In this document: one piece after another, positions 22,340 to 36,683 of the stretch
Numbering within the stretch: the first letter of the stretch is position 1
Layout of the letters: every line of letters starts with the position of its first letter
DNA from: Pelobates cultripes
Lineage: Eukaryota > Chordata > Amphibia > Anura > Pelobatidae
Direction: 5' to 3'
Assembly (NCBI GenBank): GCA_933207985.1
Contig: OW240912.1
Coordinates: forward strand, 361,400,406-361,464,405
DNA length: 64,000 nucleotides
The notes under the pieces: generated by a model
Databases searched by the model: none
What the model saw: only the letters and a program-made list of their open reading frames with translations
What the model was told of the DNA's origin: nothing
Program-made: the position numbers and the translations under genes

Positions 22340-25300
22340 CTGTGGAAATAAAAACATGAACATTGTTAACCTTAAAATGTATAAAATAATTTTCTTGAAA
22401 ATGGATTGCATTACAAAGTTGTACAGAGTATACACGGTAATGCAGAGATTAAATTAATCTAGAATAGTTTTTGTTTGCCTTTTTTAAGGAATATATCTGG
22501 GCAAGAATCTTAAAAGACTGACCAAAATTTCACTAAAGGCAATATCTTTGTGGGAATTTGCTAGTAAAATGACATTAAAGGAACACTATCGTGTCCTGTT
22601 GGCGGTTTAGGTCTCTGGTCCTCATCCACAGGGCAAAAAAACCCAAAAAGGGGTATTTTACTTACCGTTTCTCCCTCGCAGTGCTGGACTCTCATTATCG
22701 AGTTTAATTCCTAATCCAGTGATTAGGAAAGTATTGGAAGGCTAGAGTGGATGTGCGGCAAATGCCATGCTACACGATTCAAATGGTCTCTCTCAGACCA
22801 TCTGATAGATTTCATTGGAAACATTACTAATGGTTGTCTGATGCACCTAAGTGTATATCATGTCCCTGCAGTCTCACTGCTCAATTCTCTATCTTTTAGG
22901 AATTAAATCACTCTTGTTTCTGTTTATACAGCCCTAGCCACACCTCCCCTGGCTGTGACTGACACAGTCTACATGACAAAAATGGTTTAATTCTCTTGCT
23001 AAGAAATTCTAAATTAAACAGAATGTGCATTAAAGATAGTTAAACATTACAGGAAGTGTTTAGGAAGGCTGTGTAAGTCGTGCAGAGTGGTGTGACTAGA
23101 GCTGCATAAACAAAGTTATTTAAGTATTAAATGAAAACTGAGCAGTGAGACTGAACGGGCATGATCTATACACCAAAACTACCGCACTAAGCTAAATTTG
23201 TGTTGGTGCATAGAGTACCCCTTTAATTAACTAACTAGAGGAATTTGCACCAAGACCACTTCATTGAGATAGAGTGGTCTGGGTGTCTATAGTGTGCCTT
23301 TAAACCTTATGGAAACTATATTCCATTGTTTATCCAAAATATGTATCTATACATATGTATCTCTAAGGTGGAATGACAAGTGAGTACGAGAATAAATCGT
23401 GGTGTATGGAGTGAAATGACATAAAAGGGGCAATTGATTGGAGGTGTTACTTTAGCCATAGGCACAGGATCACCAAAACTACTGAAATAGTGCTACTTAC
23501 CATGGTAAAGACAATGGCTCCAAGCACAGCATAAACAGCATGCAGCCAGGGAATCTAGACAGAAAAAAATACACAAATAATGAGTGTCAATGTTTTGGTG
23601 TATGTGGATGCATGTATCTATGTGTGTATGTATACATGTATCAGACAGTGTATATCTGTGCCTGTTTTAATGTATTTGTGTGTGCGTGTTATAGTGTGTT
23701 TTTGTGTGTTTGACAAAGAGGCAACATGGCTGCAATATGAAGATAATATGGTCTATGATCTTTCTCCCAAATAAAATTGTCAGCCTATCTGTGGTCTATA
23801 CAGGCTCGTTGTTGCAGTATTTGACATGCAGAGTTACTGATTTTGGTGAGCGTTAGTGGCGGATAGGTACATTTCTACAAAACGCTACAGTACTTTAAAC
23901 TGCTGATGCCAAACTCTATTATTTAAAGGACAACTGTAATCACATTTTCACATCCCATTCTTTAATCATTTATTATAGTTCATCAAATAATAATAATACA
24001 ATTATGTATATTGATTTTTTTGAGAAAATTTCACTTTTTGTTTTCAATCTGCCTGTGCAGCCATGTTGGGTCAGACTCAACAGTTTCCCAATGGCCCCTG
24101 GACAACTTGGGAAGGGGGAGCATGACTGCTGCCCATGCATAGTGGGATAGATTAAAAAGGATACAAATGTTGCAAATGCCAGTTTTGCAAGATGCTAGGG
24201 GAGGGGACTCACCAGTCAGCAGAGACAAGTGACAGGAACAGACTGACTTTTTTTTTCCTGTTGAATCTTCTGCAATCAAAAACAGGAGCTGTTACACTGA
24301 ACTGAGGCCTTCTTGTACCCTATGTGACACCCTTCCAGAATGGCTAACCTACCTACGATCTCAGACACCGACCTCGTGAGGCTCCTGCAAGCCTACCAGG
24401 CATCCCACGGGCTGGGGGTGTTGGAGGCCCTGGTGTCTGGAGTAGAGGCGACCTCAAAGACGGCATCGGGGTCGGCAGCGGATGGTGTGGTAATTTCGGG
24501 CTGGCGGAGGTACAGGCCTCCGTCGTGCTTATCCCCCAGTCTGGTGAGGAACAGTGAGCGGAGGCGGCAGTGGAGCCAGGGGGTCGCCAGCAGCGAATCT
24601 GGAGCTGCAGCATCGACCCGTGTCCGCGGGACGCAGAAGATGGTCCAGACAAGGTGGCTCAGGTGAGGCCCAAGATGGCATCTCAGCAATGGCGGAGGGC
24701 CCGCCGGAAGATCGCGCACTCCACGCACGTCTTTTCGTCATCACGCACGCAACATGCACCGGAAGTCGACGTTCAAACGCTGGGCGAGTACGGGACGGCA
24801 GCGAGAGGAGGAGAGCATCCGTCCCAGGCTTGGGTGCATCAACCAGAGCAGGAAGGCAGGAGCTGCAGGTACAGACCGCGGTTCATGCGCAAGGCTGAGA
24901 AGGCGGCCGTGGGTCCCCGGAGTCTCCTTCTGAAGAGGGCAGTGTCCAGTTTTGATCGGAGGAGGAGAGGACTACAGTTCCAGTGGCAGTGCCTGAGACT
25001 TCTAACAGTGAGTATTGCGACTGTCTCCCCATGTCAGGTGGCGCCTCTAGGGATTCAAGTCCCCCTGGAGGTCAAGGATAAAATTCTGAAGGGTGAGTAT
25101 GTAGATGTGTTAACTCTGGTGTGTCCCGAATGGGAATCCGTGGACAGGCCGTGGCGTGGGCACGTGGCGGATGGTGAGAAAAGTAAGATTCTTTGTACCT
25201 TTGGTAACTGTCTCCAAGGGTTTATGGTGTATGTGAGCATAGTGTCACAGAGTTTCCCAGAGAGGGCCCCGGCCCTGTTTGGGTATTTGGATTTGATTTG

Positions 25301-28300
25301 GGGGGCATATACGGTTTATGTTGGACAATACTTGTTCCGCTATGACCAGCAGTTTCTTTAAAACATGGCGGTTAGTGATGGGATGGATTTTGGGGTGCAG
25401 GATGGCAGCTTGTGGCTGCTGTTGATGTCCCCCTCGAGGCCAGCACCCTTTTCAGGTGAGGCCGGCGCACAGCCTGGTGCGTCGGCAGGAACACGCAAGG
25501 GAGTTTGCTGGCTCTTTTACGAGAGCCACTGCAAGTGGTACAGAGCTTGCAGGTTTAAGCAAGAGTGCTCCCATTGCGGAGGAGCCCATACAGCATTGCG
25601 CTGTTTTTAAGAAAGGTAAACAGGGTCAGCGTGTGACCAGAGACGACGTTCCTTGGATGGAGGACGCCAGTGAGCCTGGTAAGGATGCGTCCGTGGCTTG
25701 ACCGGTATCCTAACAGGTATCTGGTATCCTTGGCGGGCAGCCAAGAGTTTGTTTGAGGGTTTTTCTGTGGGATTCTGGATTCTGTTTGTGTATTCAGATT
25801 GCCCCTCACTATCTGGTAATTTGAAGTTGGTGGTGGGTAAGGAGAGTATTTTAGTGGAAAAGTTGGAGAAGGAGGTACAAATGGGGCGCATGGCTCGCCC
25901 ATTTGACGATCTGCCTTTCCACAATTTACAAATCTCTATGTGACGGACCACCTCCGCCGACGGATGCTCCTAACGCTGCTCAGGGACCATCAGCACCGCA
26001 CTTGACACCATAGGCACCGCAGACTCCATGAACCGACGTAGCTTGGTTGGGATCTGGCTGTCTCCTTCCCACCCTGGGACTCCGACCTCTGGATCCAGGA
26101 GCGTGTGAAGAATCTCTCCTCCTGAGAGAGTATAGCTGGGCCTCTCTTCCAGGAGAGTATAGCTGGGGCTCTTCTCCCAGAGAGTATAGCTGTATAGCTG
26201 AAGTGAGCTCTTAAAAGAGCTAGCAGTGATATAGCTGGTATAGCTGTTCCCTACAACAAGAGACAAGGCTACAAGTTGAGGGTAAGAAGATCTGAATGCA
26301 CTGAGGCTTTATTGCTTCTTTTATACAATTTTTCCAACAAGGTTACCACCCACATGGACCTTGTGGGGCACTGACAACATAAATTCAACAACCAATTATT
26401 TACAGACACACGTTAAAACACTTCCATTCATTACAACAAATTCCTCCCCTCTGCTTGGGAGATAATTGAGTTTAATGGCTGGATTAACTCAATTATCTCC
26501 AAGCGAAAAACATACTTTTTATACAACTTTTATAGCTTCACGATTATACATCCAATATTAATAAACTTTACACTTTCTGAATCAGCATACTTAGGGGACA
26601 AACATATACAAAAATCATTCGAGTCCGTTCAGCCAATCGGGAGTTAGCTGGAAGTCATTTTTTGACCGACCGCACGCACATTTTCATGCCCAAAACAGTT
26701 CCAGAGAATCAGGCTGTGTGGCCGGTCTTGTAGCGGAGATGCAATATTCCCCAGGTTATCTCCGCTTATGATCCAAGTGAGGCTCAGGAACAAGCAAATA
26801 ATAAATCCACAGGCAAGGTTTCCAACAGGTAAAATAACAGCAATATCCCCACAGCAATCCCAATAACTGGACGACACACAGTTTCAGGAGCAGAACTGAA
26901 AGCTTTAATCCACAGTCTCCTTTTAAAGCATGCTCCCATGCAAGGGAGGGATTTACAATCATTAATACAGTAGCCAATCCTGTCCTGGTAACCTCCCACA
27001 CATCTCCTCCCCTCAGCCAGCATCATAATCCCCTTATCCAGTACAGTAATTCCCCCCGTTTCTGGATGTACCCCTAAACGTAGGGGTACCTCTTTAAATC
27101 CTACATCCCCGGATAGCCCTGATCTGGGTGAACAACATATCCAAAAATCACCCAGATCAGACCAGGGGTTCGGGAAATGTATGGAGGGAATAAAATGACC
27201 GACCGCACTAACTGAGACAGCCGAATGAGGTTCCATGCGAATGGGCCCTGCGGTCGGTCCTGGCATAAGGGAACAAAATACACGAAAGCCTCTAGCTATA
27301 GAGGCTTGGGAGGGTTCGCCTGAATCCCCTCGTTCGGGCTTGTGGAGCCCCTCGGACCGGGCTTGTGGAGGTCTCAGCGGTGTTCGCCTACTCGAGTGTC
27401 CGATTTTAGTTCCAGACACTCGACGGCAAAACACCGCTGTTCGGGAGTTTTAAAATGGCCGCCGCCACGTGTTCGTTTGTCGAATGGCGGCCACCCCCGA
27501 GAACAAAGGACGGCTACTTACTAGTCAATTACCCGTTCGCAACAATGTTGCAACGGGTAATTGAGGACACACTTCACACAGGGGAGGTCTGGTTGTTCGG
27601 TATTTTCATTCGAATAAACTAAGGGAATGAAACTACCGAACAATCAGAGGAATACAATTCTTTTAAAACACATAGAGAGCTAGCAGATCACACAAATGCA
27701 GTTATTTCAAAGACATTTGCAGGACAGCCCAGTGCCATCCGCTACAGGTCTATTTCCCATGTTAAATATAGTTCAAATAGGCGAATGGCAACCATTCAAA
27801 TTGTTGAACGAATTGTCGAACGGTGGTCAAATTGTCGAATGGCGTTTGAATTGTCAAATGGTGTTCGAATTGTCGAATTAGTTAGTTCCAGGGAAGGTAA
27901 AACTTCAGCGGTGTTCGTGCCGTCGAGTATCCGATTTTAGTTCCATGAACTCGATGGCAAAACACCGCTGACCGCGTTTGAATGAATTAAAATGGCTGCC
28001 GCCACGTGTTCGGTTGTAGAATGGCGGCTACTTCGGCACTTCGGCTGTATCCGAAGTGCCAATTTGAAGTTGCACAACTGCTCCAATATAATTTAAAGGG
28101 GCAGAAAGAGTCTTTTAAAATCCAATCTGCTGAAATAGAGTTTTTAACAGGCAATATATCCCAGGGGCCATAGTCACAAGGCAGGAAGCTGGCAATTAGT
28201 CCTCTCCAAGCACAAGTGGCAAAGGGCACTTCGTCAGACTCTACATTGGGCTTGGTACCCATTCACTCATTCTCATTCACCACCAGTCCTATCCGGCGGG

Positions 28301-31300
28301 CGAGTCCTTGAATGATGGCATTGATAAAGAAGTGTCCCGAGTTTTGACAGGGCTCTCGAATTGGTTCTGGAGGCCGGGACTGGAGCCCTGCTTGCTAAGT
28401 CGAATATTGAGTCCACTTTTCGGCTCCTTCTGTTTCATACGGATTGTTTTCATTTATTAGTTTGTCAGTGGAATGCTTTTTTCTTTTTTGATATGTGTTT
28501 GTCTATGGGCTATGCTTTCTCGTGATAAGACTTTGAGATGTTTGCCTCGTTTCTGGAATGGATAGTAGCTCAGGTCACAGGCTGTTCGTCCGTTATTCAC
28601 TATTTGGACGACTTTTTGTTCGGCGGCACTCGGGAGTCAGACACGTGTGCCTGTCTCTTGTGGTCATTTAGGCATGTCGCGGCGGAATTCGGGGTTCCCC
28701 TAGCGGAGGAGAAAAGGTGGGACCAGTGGAGGTCCTGTCTTACCTGGGTACAGAGATTGATTGTAGGACTATAGCACTGTAGGACTTTATTGGGCAGACA
28801 AGATGGGTTGAATGGTTCTTTTCTTCCGTCACATTCTATGTTTCTTTGTAGGTGCATGGTATTTTGTCTCACAGTAGAAAAGTTGGAGCAGTTGTTCCGC
28901 TTGGTCGATATTGTGAAGGGTGTCAAAAAAGTGCAACTGCGACAGCTGCATGTGCTGTTGGGTCACCTCAATTTTGCATGCCTTGTGCTCTCTATGGGCC
29001 GAGCGTTCTCTCTACGTTTGTCCTTGGCGACAGTGGCAGTGCGTCAGCCCTTCCACTTTATACGGATTACCAGATGGCTGAGAGATGATCTTCAGACGTG
29101 GAGTTCCTTCCTCCTTACGTATAATGGGCAGTCGTGTTGGTTGCGTCCTGCGGAGTCGAATACGGATCTCAAGTTATTCATGGACGCTTCGGGGACCGTG
29201 GGTTCTGGTGCGTACTTTCACAATCGTTGGTGCGCGGAAGCCTGGCCGCATCAGTGGCAGGACACTGAGTTGATTGGCAATATTCCGTTCTTGGAGCTCT
29301 TCCCCATAGTGGTGGCGGTGGAGCTGTGGGGCGAGGAGTTGGCCAATCAGAAGGTGGTGGTTCACACGGACATCATGGGTTTTGTCCATGTGATTAATCA
29401 GTCTGCATTGCCTCCTGTACTAGTGCTACTTAGGCGTTTTGTTCTATTGAGCCTGCGCTATAATGTGTGGATAGTAGTGTCACGTTCCAGGTGTGTTGAA
29501 TGTCATTGCCGACTCTCTTTCTTGGTTTCAATGGGACCGCTTTCGGGAGGCGGCGCAGGTGGGGAAACATTGCCGCAAGACTTATGGGACCTGACTTCAG
29601 ACATTTTAGGAGGTTGGTCAGACAATCTCTCTCTGAGTCATCCTGGAGGTCATATATGGCAGTATGGCGATGTTGATGTGGTATGAGAGCGGCTGGGGGT
29701 CTGTCATCGTCGGCGGGTAGGTTGCGTACTACGTTGGAGCTCTTGGAGTTGCTATGCGTTAGTGTAAGTGGCTAGTCGGTACTTGTCCGCTCTGTCATTT
29801 TTGTGTCAATGGTTTGGTTGGAAGGATGTGTCGAAGATCTTTTGCGTTACTCGGGTAGTGAAAGGGTGGCTTCGGTGTAGGAAGCCGGATACACGGCGGC
29901 CGATGATCTACGAGGTGCTGGTAAAGCTGCTGTCCTTCCACCCGCAGGTGTGTTCGTCTACATATGAAGTGTGGCTATTTAGGGTGGCCTTTTTGTTATG
30001 CTTCTTTGACACACTTAGGATTGGGAAATTGGTGTTCTTCCCACAAAGGCTTTAAAATGCTTGGGGCGGTGGAAATCGGGCCGGTATCAGCTATATGTTC
30101 GTCCGCATATGTTGTGATGGTGTTTTTTCTTTCATTCCCTCTCCCTCTTTCAACTTCTCTTTTTCTTGTTTAAGTTGTTCTAGGTGTCCAATGGTTTTTC
30201 TGACTGTTCTTTACTTCTAGGTAGGGGTCCGCGCTTTGTATGGATAATGGGGCATTCCTATATGTACTGGGCAGCCAGGCGCGTGGAAGACAGAGTCTAT
30301 GGTCATAATTTGGGTTTTCCATATGAGTCAGTGCGGGTACGTTGGCGGGGTGTCAGGAGGTTGCGTTGGGATTAGATGTACTTGGAATGTGTTCAATTAA
30401 GCCGCAGCATTTCAGGTCCAGTCACCCTAGTATTGCACGGGGGCGGGAATGATATCGGCAGACGTAGATCGGTCGATCTCATCCATGCCATGAGACAGGA
30501 TATGGCGCTCTGCTTTGCTTTCTTTAAAGACTTGACAATAGTGTGGTCGGAAATCATCTCTTGCCCAGTATGGCGGGCGAGTGCGCACAGGAAAGGTCTA
30601 AAGCGGTGTAAGAGGAAAGTCAACATGATGGTCTCGAGATTTATTTGACGCATGGGGGGAGTGGTAGTTCTCCACTTTGTACTGGAAGAAGACAATTCCA
30701 ATGTCATGCGGGGGGATGGGGTGCATCTGTCACCGGTAGGATTGGACATATTCAATGTGGGACTCCAGGCAGGAATTGAGGTAGTGCTGTTGGCGGGGGG
30801 TGCGATGCCGGCGCGGATTAGGGCGGGTGAAAGGGGCATCGCGGTGGCAGTATCCTGGACAGTGCAAAAGAAAAGGTTAAAGGACCACTATAGGCACCCA
30901 GACCACTTCAGCTTAATGAAGTGGTCTTGGTGCCAGGTCCAGCTAGGGTTAACCCTTTTTGCTGTAATCTTTAGGGTTAATCCAGCCTCTAGTGGCTGTC
31001 TCATTGACAGCCGCTAGAGGCGCTTCCGCGATTCTCACTGTGATTTTCACAGTGAGAAGACGCCAGTGTCCATAGGAAAGCATGGAGAATGCTTTCCTAT
31101 GGACTAGCTGAATGCACGCGCAGCTCTTGCCGCACATGCGCATTCTGCCAGGGACGTCAGAAGAGGGAGGAGAGTCCGGCGCTGGAAAAAAGGTAAGGGA
31201 TTAACCCCTTCCTCCCCCTTCAGCGCCACAGGAGTGGGACCCTGAGAGTGGGGGCACCCTCAGGGCATTATAGTGCCAGGAAAACGAGTATGTTTTCCTG

Positions 31301-34300
31301 GCACGATAGTGGTCCTTTAAGACGAAGATTCGCTTTGGGGAGACGACAGACCGCAACGGAGCTGATGGCAAGTGCTGGCTATCTAGGCTCATGGCGAAAG
31401 ATTGGGGGAACTGTCTGTTGGGCAACTGCTGACAGGGTTGGATAATGTTTATGTTAAAGTTAAAAATGTTATTAAGCTGTGGTCGTTGCCCTTATCCACT
31501 AAGAAGGTGTTTGCTGTGCTATTGGGGGGCAACGGTGGGGGCCATGGATATATGAGTCGGCAGTCATGTTATCCGACCAATTGCTGCTCAACCTAACTTG
31601 CTAGCTCCTGTAGTGTCATACAATCACAGCAGCAGGTAAGTTTGGTTGAGCAGCAGTTTATTAGATAACAGTTGAGTCTCATCAAACATAGCTCCTCATC
31701 CAGATATAAAGGTGAAATAAAAAAATCAATGTACATTATTTAAAAAGATCATTACCTTTTATTAAATGCTTTCAGGTGTTACTGTTAAGAAAACTAAAAA
31801 ACAAACAAACAGCAGTATGCATACACACACACTTACATATTGGAATGGAATTAAGATGACAAGAAACATCCCACTGAAGAAAAGGACCATGACTAATATA
31901 AAGAGAACTCCTTGGCATGATGTGATGTCAATCTGCAAAAGACAAATGTAACAATTAGTTGATACTAATATTTGTCAGTATTGATTACAGAGATAAGACC
32001 TTCAAATGCTGTTATTAATAGCAAATTATTAAAAATAAACTATTACAACATTTCTGCAAATCATCTATACTTGTTAATGTTTCTATGTTTCTATCAAGCT
32101 AGTACCAATAGAGACATCATATCTAAATCTTTCATTTAGGCTCCCAGTTTACTTTGATAAGCTTTGTTTTTAGTGTACGAATTTAAAGAAGACTATCTAC
32201 TTACACACATTACTGAGTATCTAGCTATGCTATCTTCTAGATAAGATAACTAAAAAGCTAAAGGCGTAATATGTTTGTGATTTTACAGCATCTCATTGAC
32301 AAACATTAAATCGGCAGCAGTTTTACACTATTGCATACAGCTGATTTTACTAAATATTATGTGGAATTCAAAGCTTTAAAAAATTGGTAAATGACAAGTC
32401 ACTTATGCTAGTAGTACTCTATAGAACCATTCCAGAGACCCACATCATTTTGATGACAATGAAGCTGGTGACTGAGAAACAGTTATGCTATGGTGCTGGA
32501 GTTCCCTGTGTCAATTTAGACACACTGATACCTGAATCATTTGTGCATCACCATCCTTATACTGTTTGGCATTGCAGAAATGATGCCAGACTATGAAATG
32601 CTTTCTACGACCTGTACATTTTCTCACATTGAATAGTAATAAGGGGCAGTGGAGAAACCAGTCACCCTAAGCTATGTGTAGTGCTTTAAAAATAAACAAA
32701 TCTGTTTTCCCTTCCAGGATGCCATATTAGATCCAGAACTAGATGCCCCTACACACATGCACTCGTATATATCCAATTGCATGCCATCCTGGCTTCAATA
32801 CAATTGCGATGTTCTGATTTTTTAGACCGTTCCATATTAATCAAATAATCTGTTTGATCCAACTTGATGCCTTTTTAATGGAGCACTCTAGCACAAAACT
32901 ACACATCAACATATCACCTCATAACACAGTAAGGTGAAATTAAACAAGTCTGCATATACTCACTCCAATAAGCATCATCCATTGATGTAGTAAGCTCTGT
33001 ATTTCATCGATGCAAAACCCTAACTCAAACCCTAACGCAATTTATATAAATAAAAATAAATATGTTCCCAGTCTTATGATACACGCTTTGTATCTTCTAT
33101 AATATACACATAGATATGACGTAGTGCAATATGGTCATTTTAAACTAGCGTTTGACATTGAAATAAACAAATAACAGAATATAAACCTTTAAAAGCTCCT
33201 TACCTTAGTTTGGAAGCTGAACAAGGTAACTGACAGGCAGACTAGGGCAGTAATTCCAAGACACAGAATAACCGACTTGGTATTGTAGTAGCTAAGATAA
33301 AAGAGAAACATACAGGATTAGATGCATGTTCCTACGACATATGATTCTCATGAACTGTAATTTCTGCAACAGAGGGATTTGTTTAATAAACAATACTACA
33401 AGGTGATTTGACGTGTAAGTTTCAAAATGCAGGCCAAAACCAACACAACCTTTTTAGCCTGCATTTGTAATTGTTTTGGCCTGCAGTCTCTTTTTTTATT
33501 GGTCAACTCATGTCCTGATCAGGCCTGGGGATGGAGCTACCCATAAATGATGCTGCCATGATCAGCCCTGTAAGTTGTTTGTAACATCAGGTTAAAAATG
33601 TACTTTTATGTCATCCTTACTTATTATTATTGATACTTCAAACTAACTGGGTTCAGATATTTCTTAAGGAGATGGTAAAGGACTCTAAAACTGGTACGCA
33701 ATACTAATCAGTCATATTCCCCACCACTCAGACCCTCAAGAAATATTTAAAGGGGCACTATTATTCACTATTACATACAGGAATGGCCAATTGCATTGCA
33801 TTGACTAGCTTCTAATGGCGGACTAACCTGCCACCAGCAATCACAGCCAATCACTGCCATCCATGGTGGAAAAAACTGACATTTATAATGTGTAAGTATT
33901 CATTCTTCATTACTGAAGCTGAGAAGCGGGTCATCTCTCTGGGGTTCTAGGTAGGGCCTTTGTTTATGTCAAACTGGTACTAAATAATTTGACATTAAGC
34001 CAAGCAATGGATCCAAGACACTCTAACTAGCAAAACCAGTACAGTATTTCCTGGGTATCCTAGACCCAAACTTCAAGGCACCCACAGCTCTCCCACTAGA
34101 TGGTTCCTGCTGCATCCCTTTGTCTACGCCACCAAAGCAGGAGACATGATCCAAAAAAACACAATAATTTCCTTTTCTTTCATTAAAATATCGATACTAT
34201 CAACATATTCAACCAGGAAACGTACATTTAGATTTTTATCTTGCTTCAAGTACATTGAAAGGTACATTATTATAATTATCCAACTTAATGGATCAATTTT

Positions 34301-36646
34301 ATCAAGCTTGAAAGGATGACATGCTTTGGCATTAATTAGGCCAGTGACTCAGATCCTGCAACTAGTGTGTTATCCACTGAGCTATTATTAACCGTATTTT
34401 TCTTTATACATTTTTACATCCTCTTTGCACAAATGTTCATTATTATACATACAATGCATTACGTGTGTAATTGTGATAGCAGTAAAGAATTCCTCTAACA
34501 AAAACCTTCATTTCATTAAAATCCTGAATCTATTGGTCATATGTGAACGTGTTGGGATATGAAAGGTTTTAAACAGACTAATGAGTTAAGAGGCTGTGAA
34601 CTTTGCTATACAGCACTAGAACATACTAGAAATTAGTAGACCGGATGTTTTAATGTTTACAGTTCAGACTCCTTTGTAAGCCGTGGGAACGGCATGTTTC
34701 TTTACATTTAAACATATTAATACAACATTTAAAATGTATATATTTCCAGGACTTTGTGTGGAGAAAGGGGCTTGTGAGCTGACACACTTTAAAATGTTAT
34801 TCCATAATTTGCCATGGGTCTCAAACTGGAATTTTCACTAGCAAAGAGCAGGAATTTATTTGCCCTTTGCAAATTAAAACAGACAGGGTGAGATTGTAAT
34901 GGTGACATTGCAATGACAATATACTCTACATTACTTCAGACCACTTAGCGCAGTAATAATTATCTCTTGGCACACCAGCTGCTAATGCAATATTCCCAAT
35001 GATGCTCAATTAACTATGTGCCCAGTGGGTAGACATTACTGACTTATTACCTGGATAGCATTCCAGTGACATAAGCCATTGAGAGAGTCTGCAAGAAAAC
35101 AAAACAAGTTATGCACCAAATATTTCCTACTTTACAATAATTGATAATTTGTGAGTTAATAGTGAAAGATCAAACTTTTTTAAATGACTGACATGAGATG
35201 AGGAATAAGAAATATACTTTAAATAATTTATAAGAACGACATTTTAAGTAAAAAAAAAAACAACAACATTTTTCTTCTATATAGAGAATATTCATTATAT
35301 TGTTCATTAAGAGCATATCAAGAAAAATGACCATGTTTACTTTGTCTTGTAATTCATAGCTGCAAGATGTCCATTACTTACAAAGATGGCGAGGAGAATG
35401 AGATTCCATGGAAAGTGTCTCCTAGATAAACAGAATAGATGTGAGATGTGTTTAATATCTTCTAAAGAGCTTGTCTTCGATGAATATATTAAAACAATGA
35501 ATTCAGAACTTGTAACAGGCAATATTGTTTTTCATACGTAAAGTGGCAGTACTTACTGATGAGTAGTTCTATCCATCCCCATTGCTGGACAGGTACCTAC
35601 AGACAAGTTAGCACAAACTTAAAATTTTAGCTCCTCCTTAAATTTCCCCACCCCAACTGTTTAAACTGCAACTAGAACAGACAACCCCAGTATTTTTTAC
35701 CTGTCCAGGGGCTAGATAGGTACATTTTGTTATTGTTATAGAGCATCATGCTGGTGCTCTGTTGGGAATTCTGCCTGGGATGTAGGTTCATCCCTGAAGA
35801 ACCAACACACTAGCTTTGATTTTGATATTCATTTCTTGTTTAACAACTGTGGGTCGATTGAAAGATCTTCAAAATGGCCATTGTCAGAGGTGGAATGCAA
35901 ACCAGATGTTCTTGTGCTTTTTCAGAGTCTTTTTATGCTTGAAGCAGAAGTATAGTGTGGCATGCAATGCACAGGTTTTGCTGCTTTACGTGGTATATGG
36001 ACAGTTTTACTAAAAGTGTTCATTCATGTATGGTTTTGGTGCCAAAAATGTACAATTGGCATTTGTAAAGCTACATAAGGGCCATCTATGATTAATGACT
36101 GGAGGGTGAAGATCATCGACAGCAGCAGCTTGTTTCTCCTTAAGCCCTAAGAGTACTAGTGGCCTTTCAAAGTATGAAAATCAGTTTTAATTAATTGAAA
36201 GGCTGCTTTTCTATGTGTTAATACTGAGACAAATTCCTATATATGTCCCTATGGCTTTCATGTCTGGAAGATGATTTTGATTATATTGGGGATCTGGAAT
36301 ATCAGCATAATATCTAATTTCATCTGCAATATGACATTAGAAGTAATGAAATAGTCAACCAGTCAATGGCTTCCATTACAGTCATATGCATATTCATTGC
36401 AGATCACTTCCTCCCAGTTAACAGAGAGACTGAAAGCAGAGTGGAGGGGGAAAGAGAGGCACACTAAGGAAGGGGCAGACTTCCAGCAGCCCCACTTTCC
36501 CATTATCCTCAACCAGCAGGACCTACAGAACCCCAGTGAAGACACTCTCCTGCACCCAAAAGGTATGGAAACAGGAGGGTAACTAAATGTATGGAAATAT
36601 TGACTTGTGTTTGTTTGTATCTGTCAGTGTGTGTACATTTGTGTCA

Positions 36647-36683
<37 letters not shown>

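Larger units (their letters stand above)
25942..28262 (-). mobile_element. LTR-like insertion inside the Ngaro RT
   Basis: This ~2.3 kb block separates two halves of the Ngaro RT. On the minus strand it would start TG (28262) and end CCGTCACA (25940). It has AATAAA at about 26315 followed by a ~60-base block shared with the related copy near 18790. There are no internal retroviral-type genes, so it may be a solo LTR. I could not find a clean target duplication, so the boundaries and the class are uncertain. CpG-rich TTCG words fill 27300-28030. Confidence 0.45.

Noticed and set aside
24353..24759. Minus-strand frames overlapping the Ngaro gag
   Set aside because: They are shadows of GC-rich gag sequence on the other strand, while the plus strand carries the family motifs.
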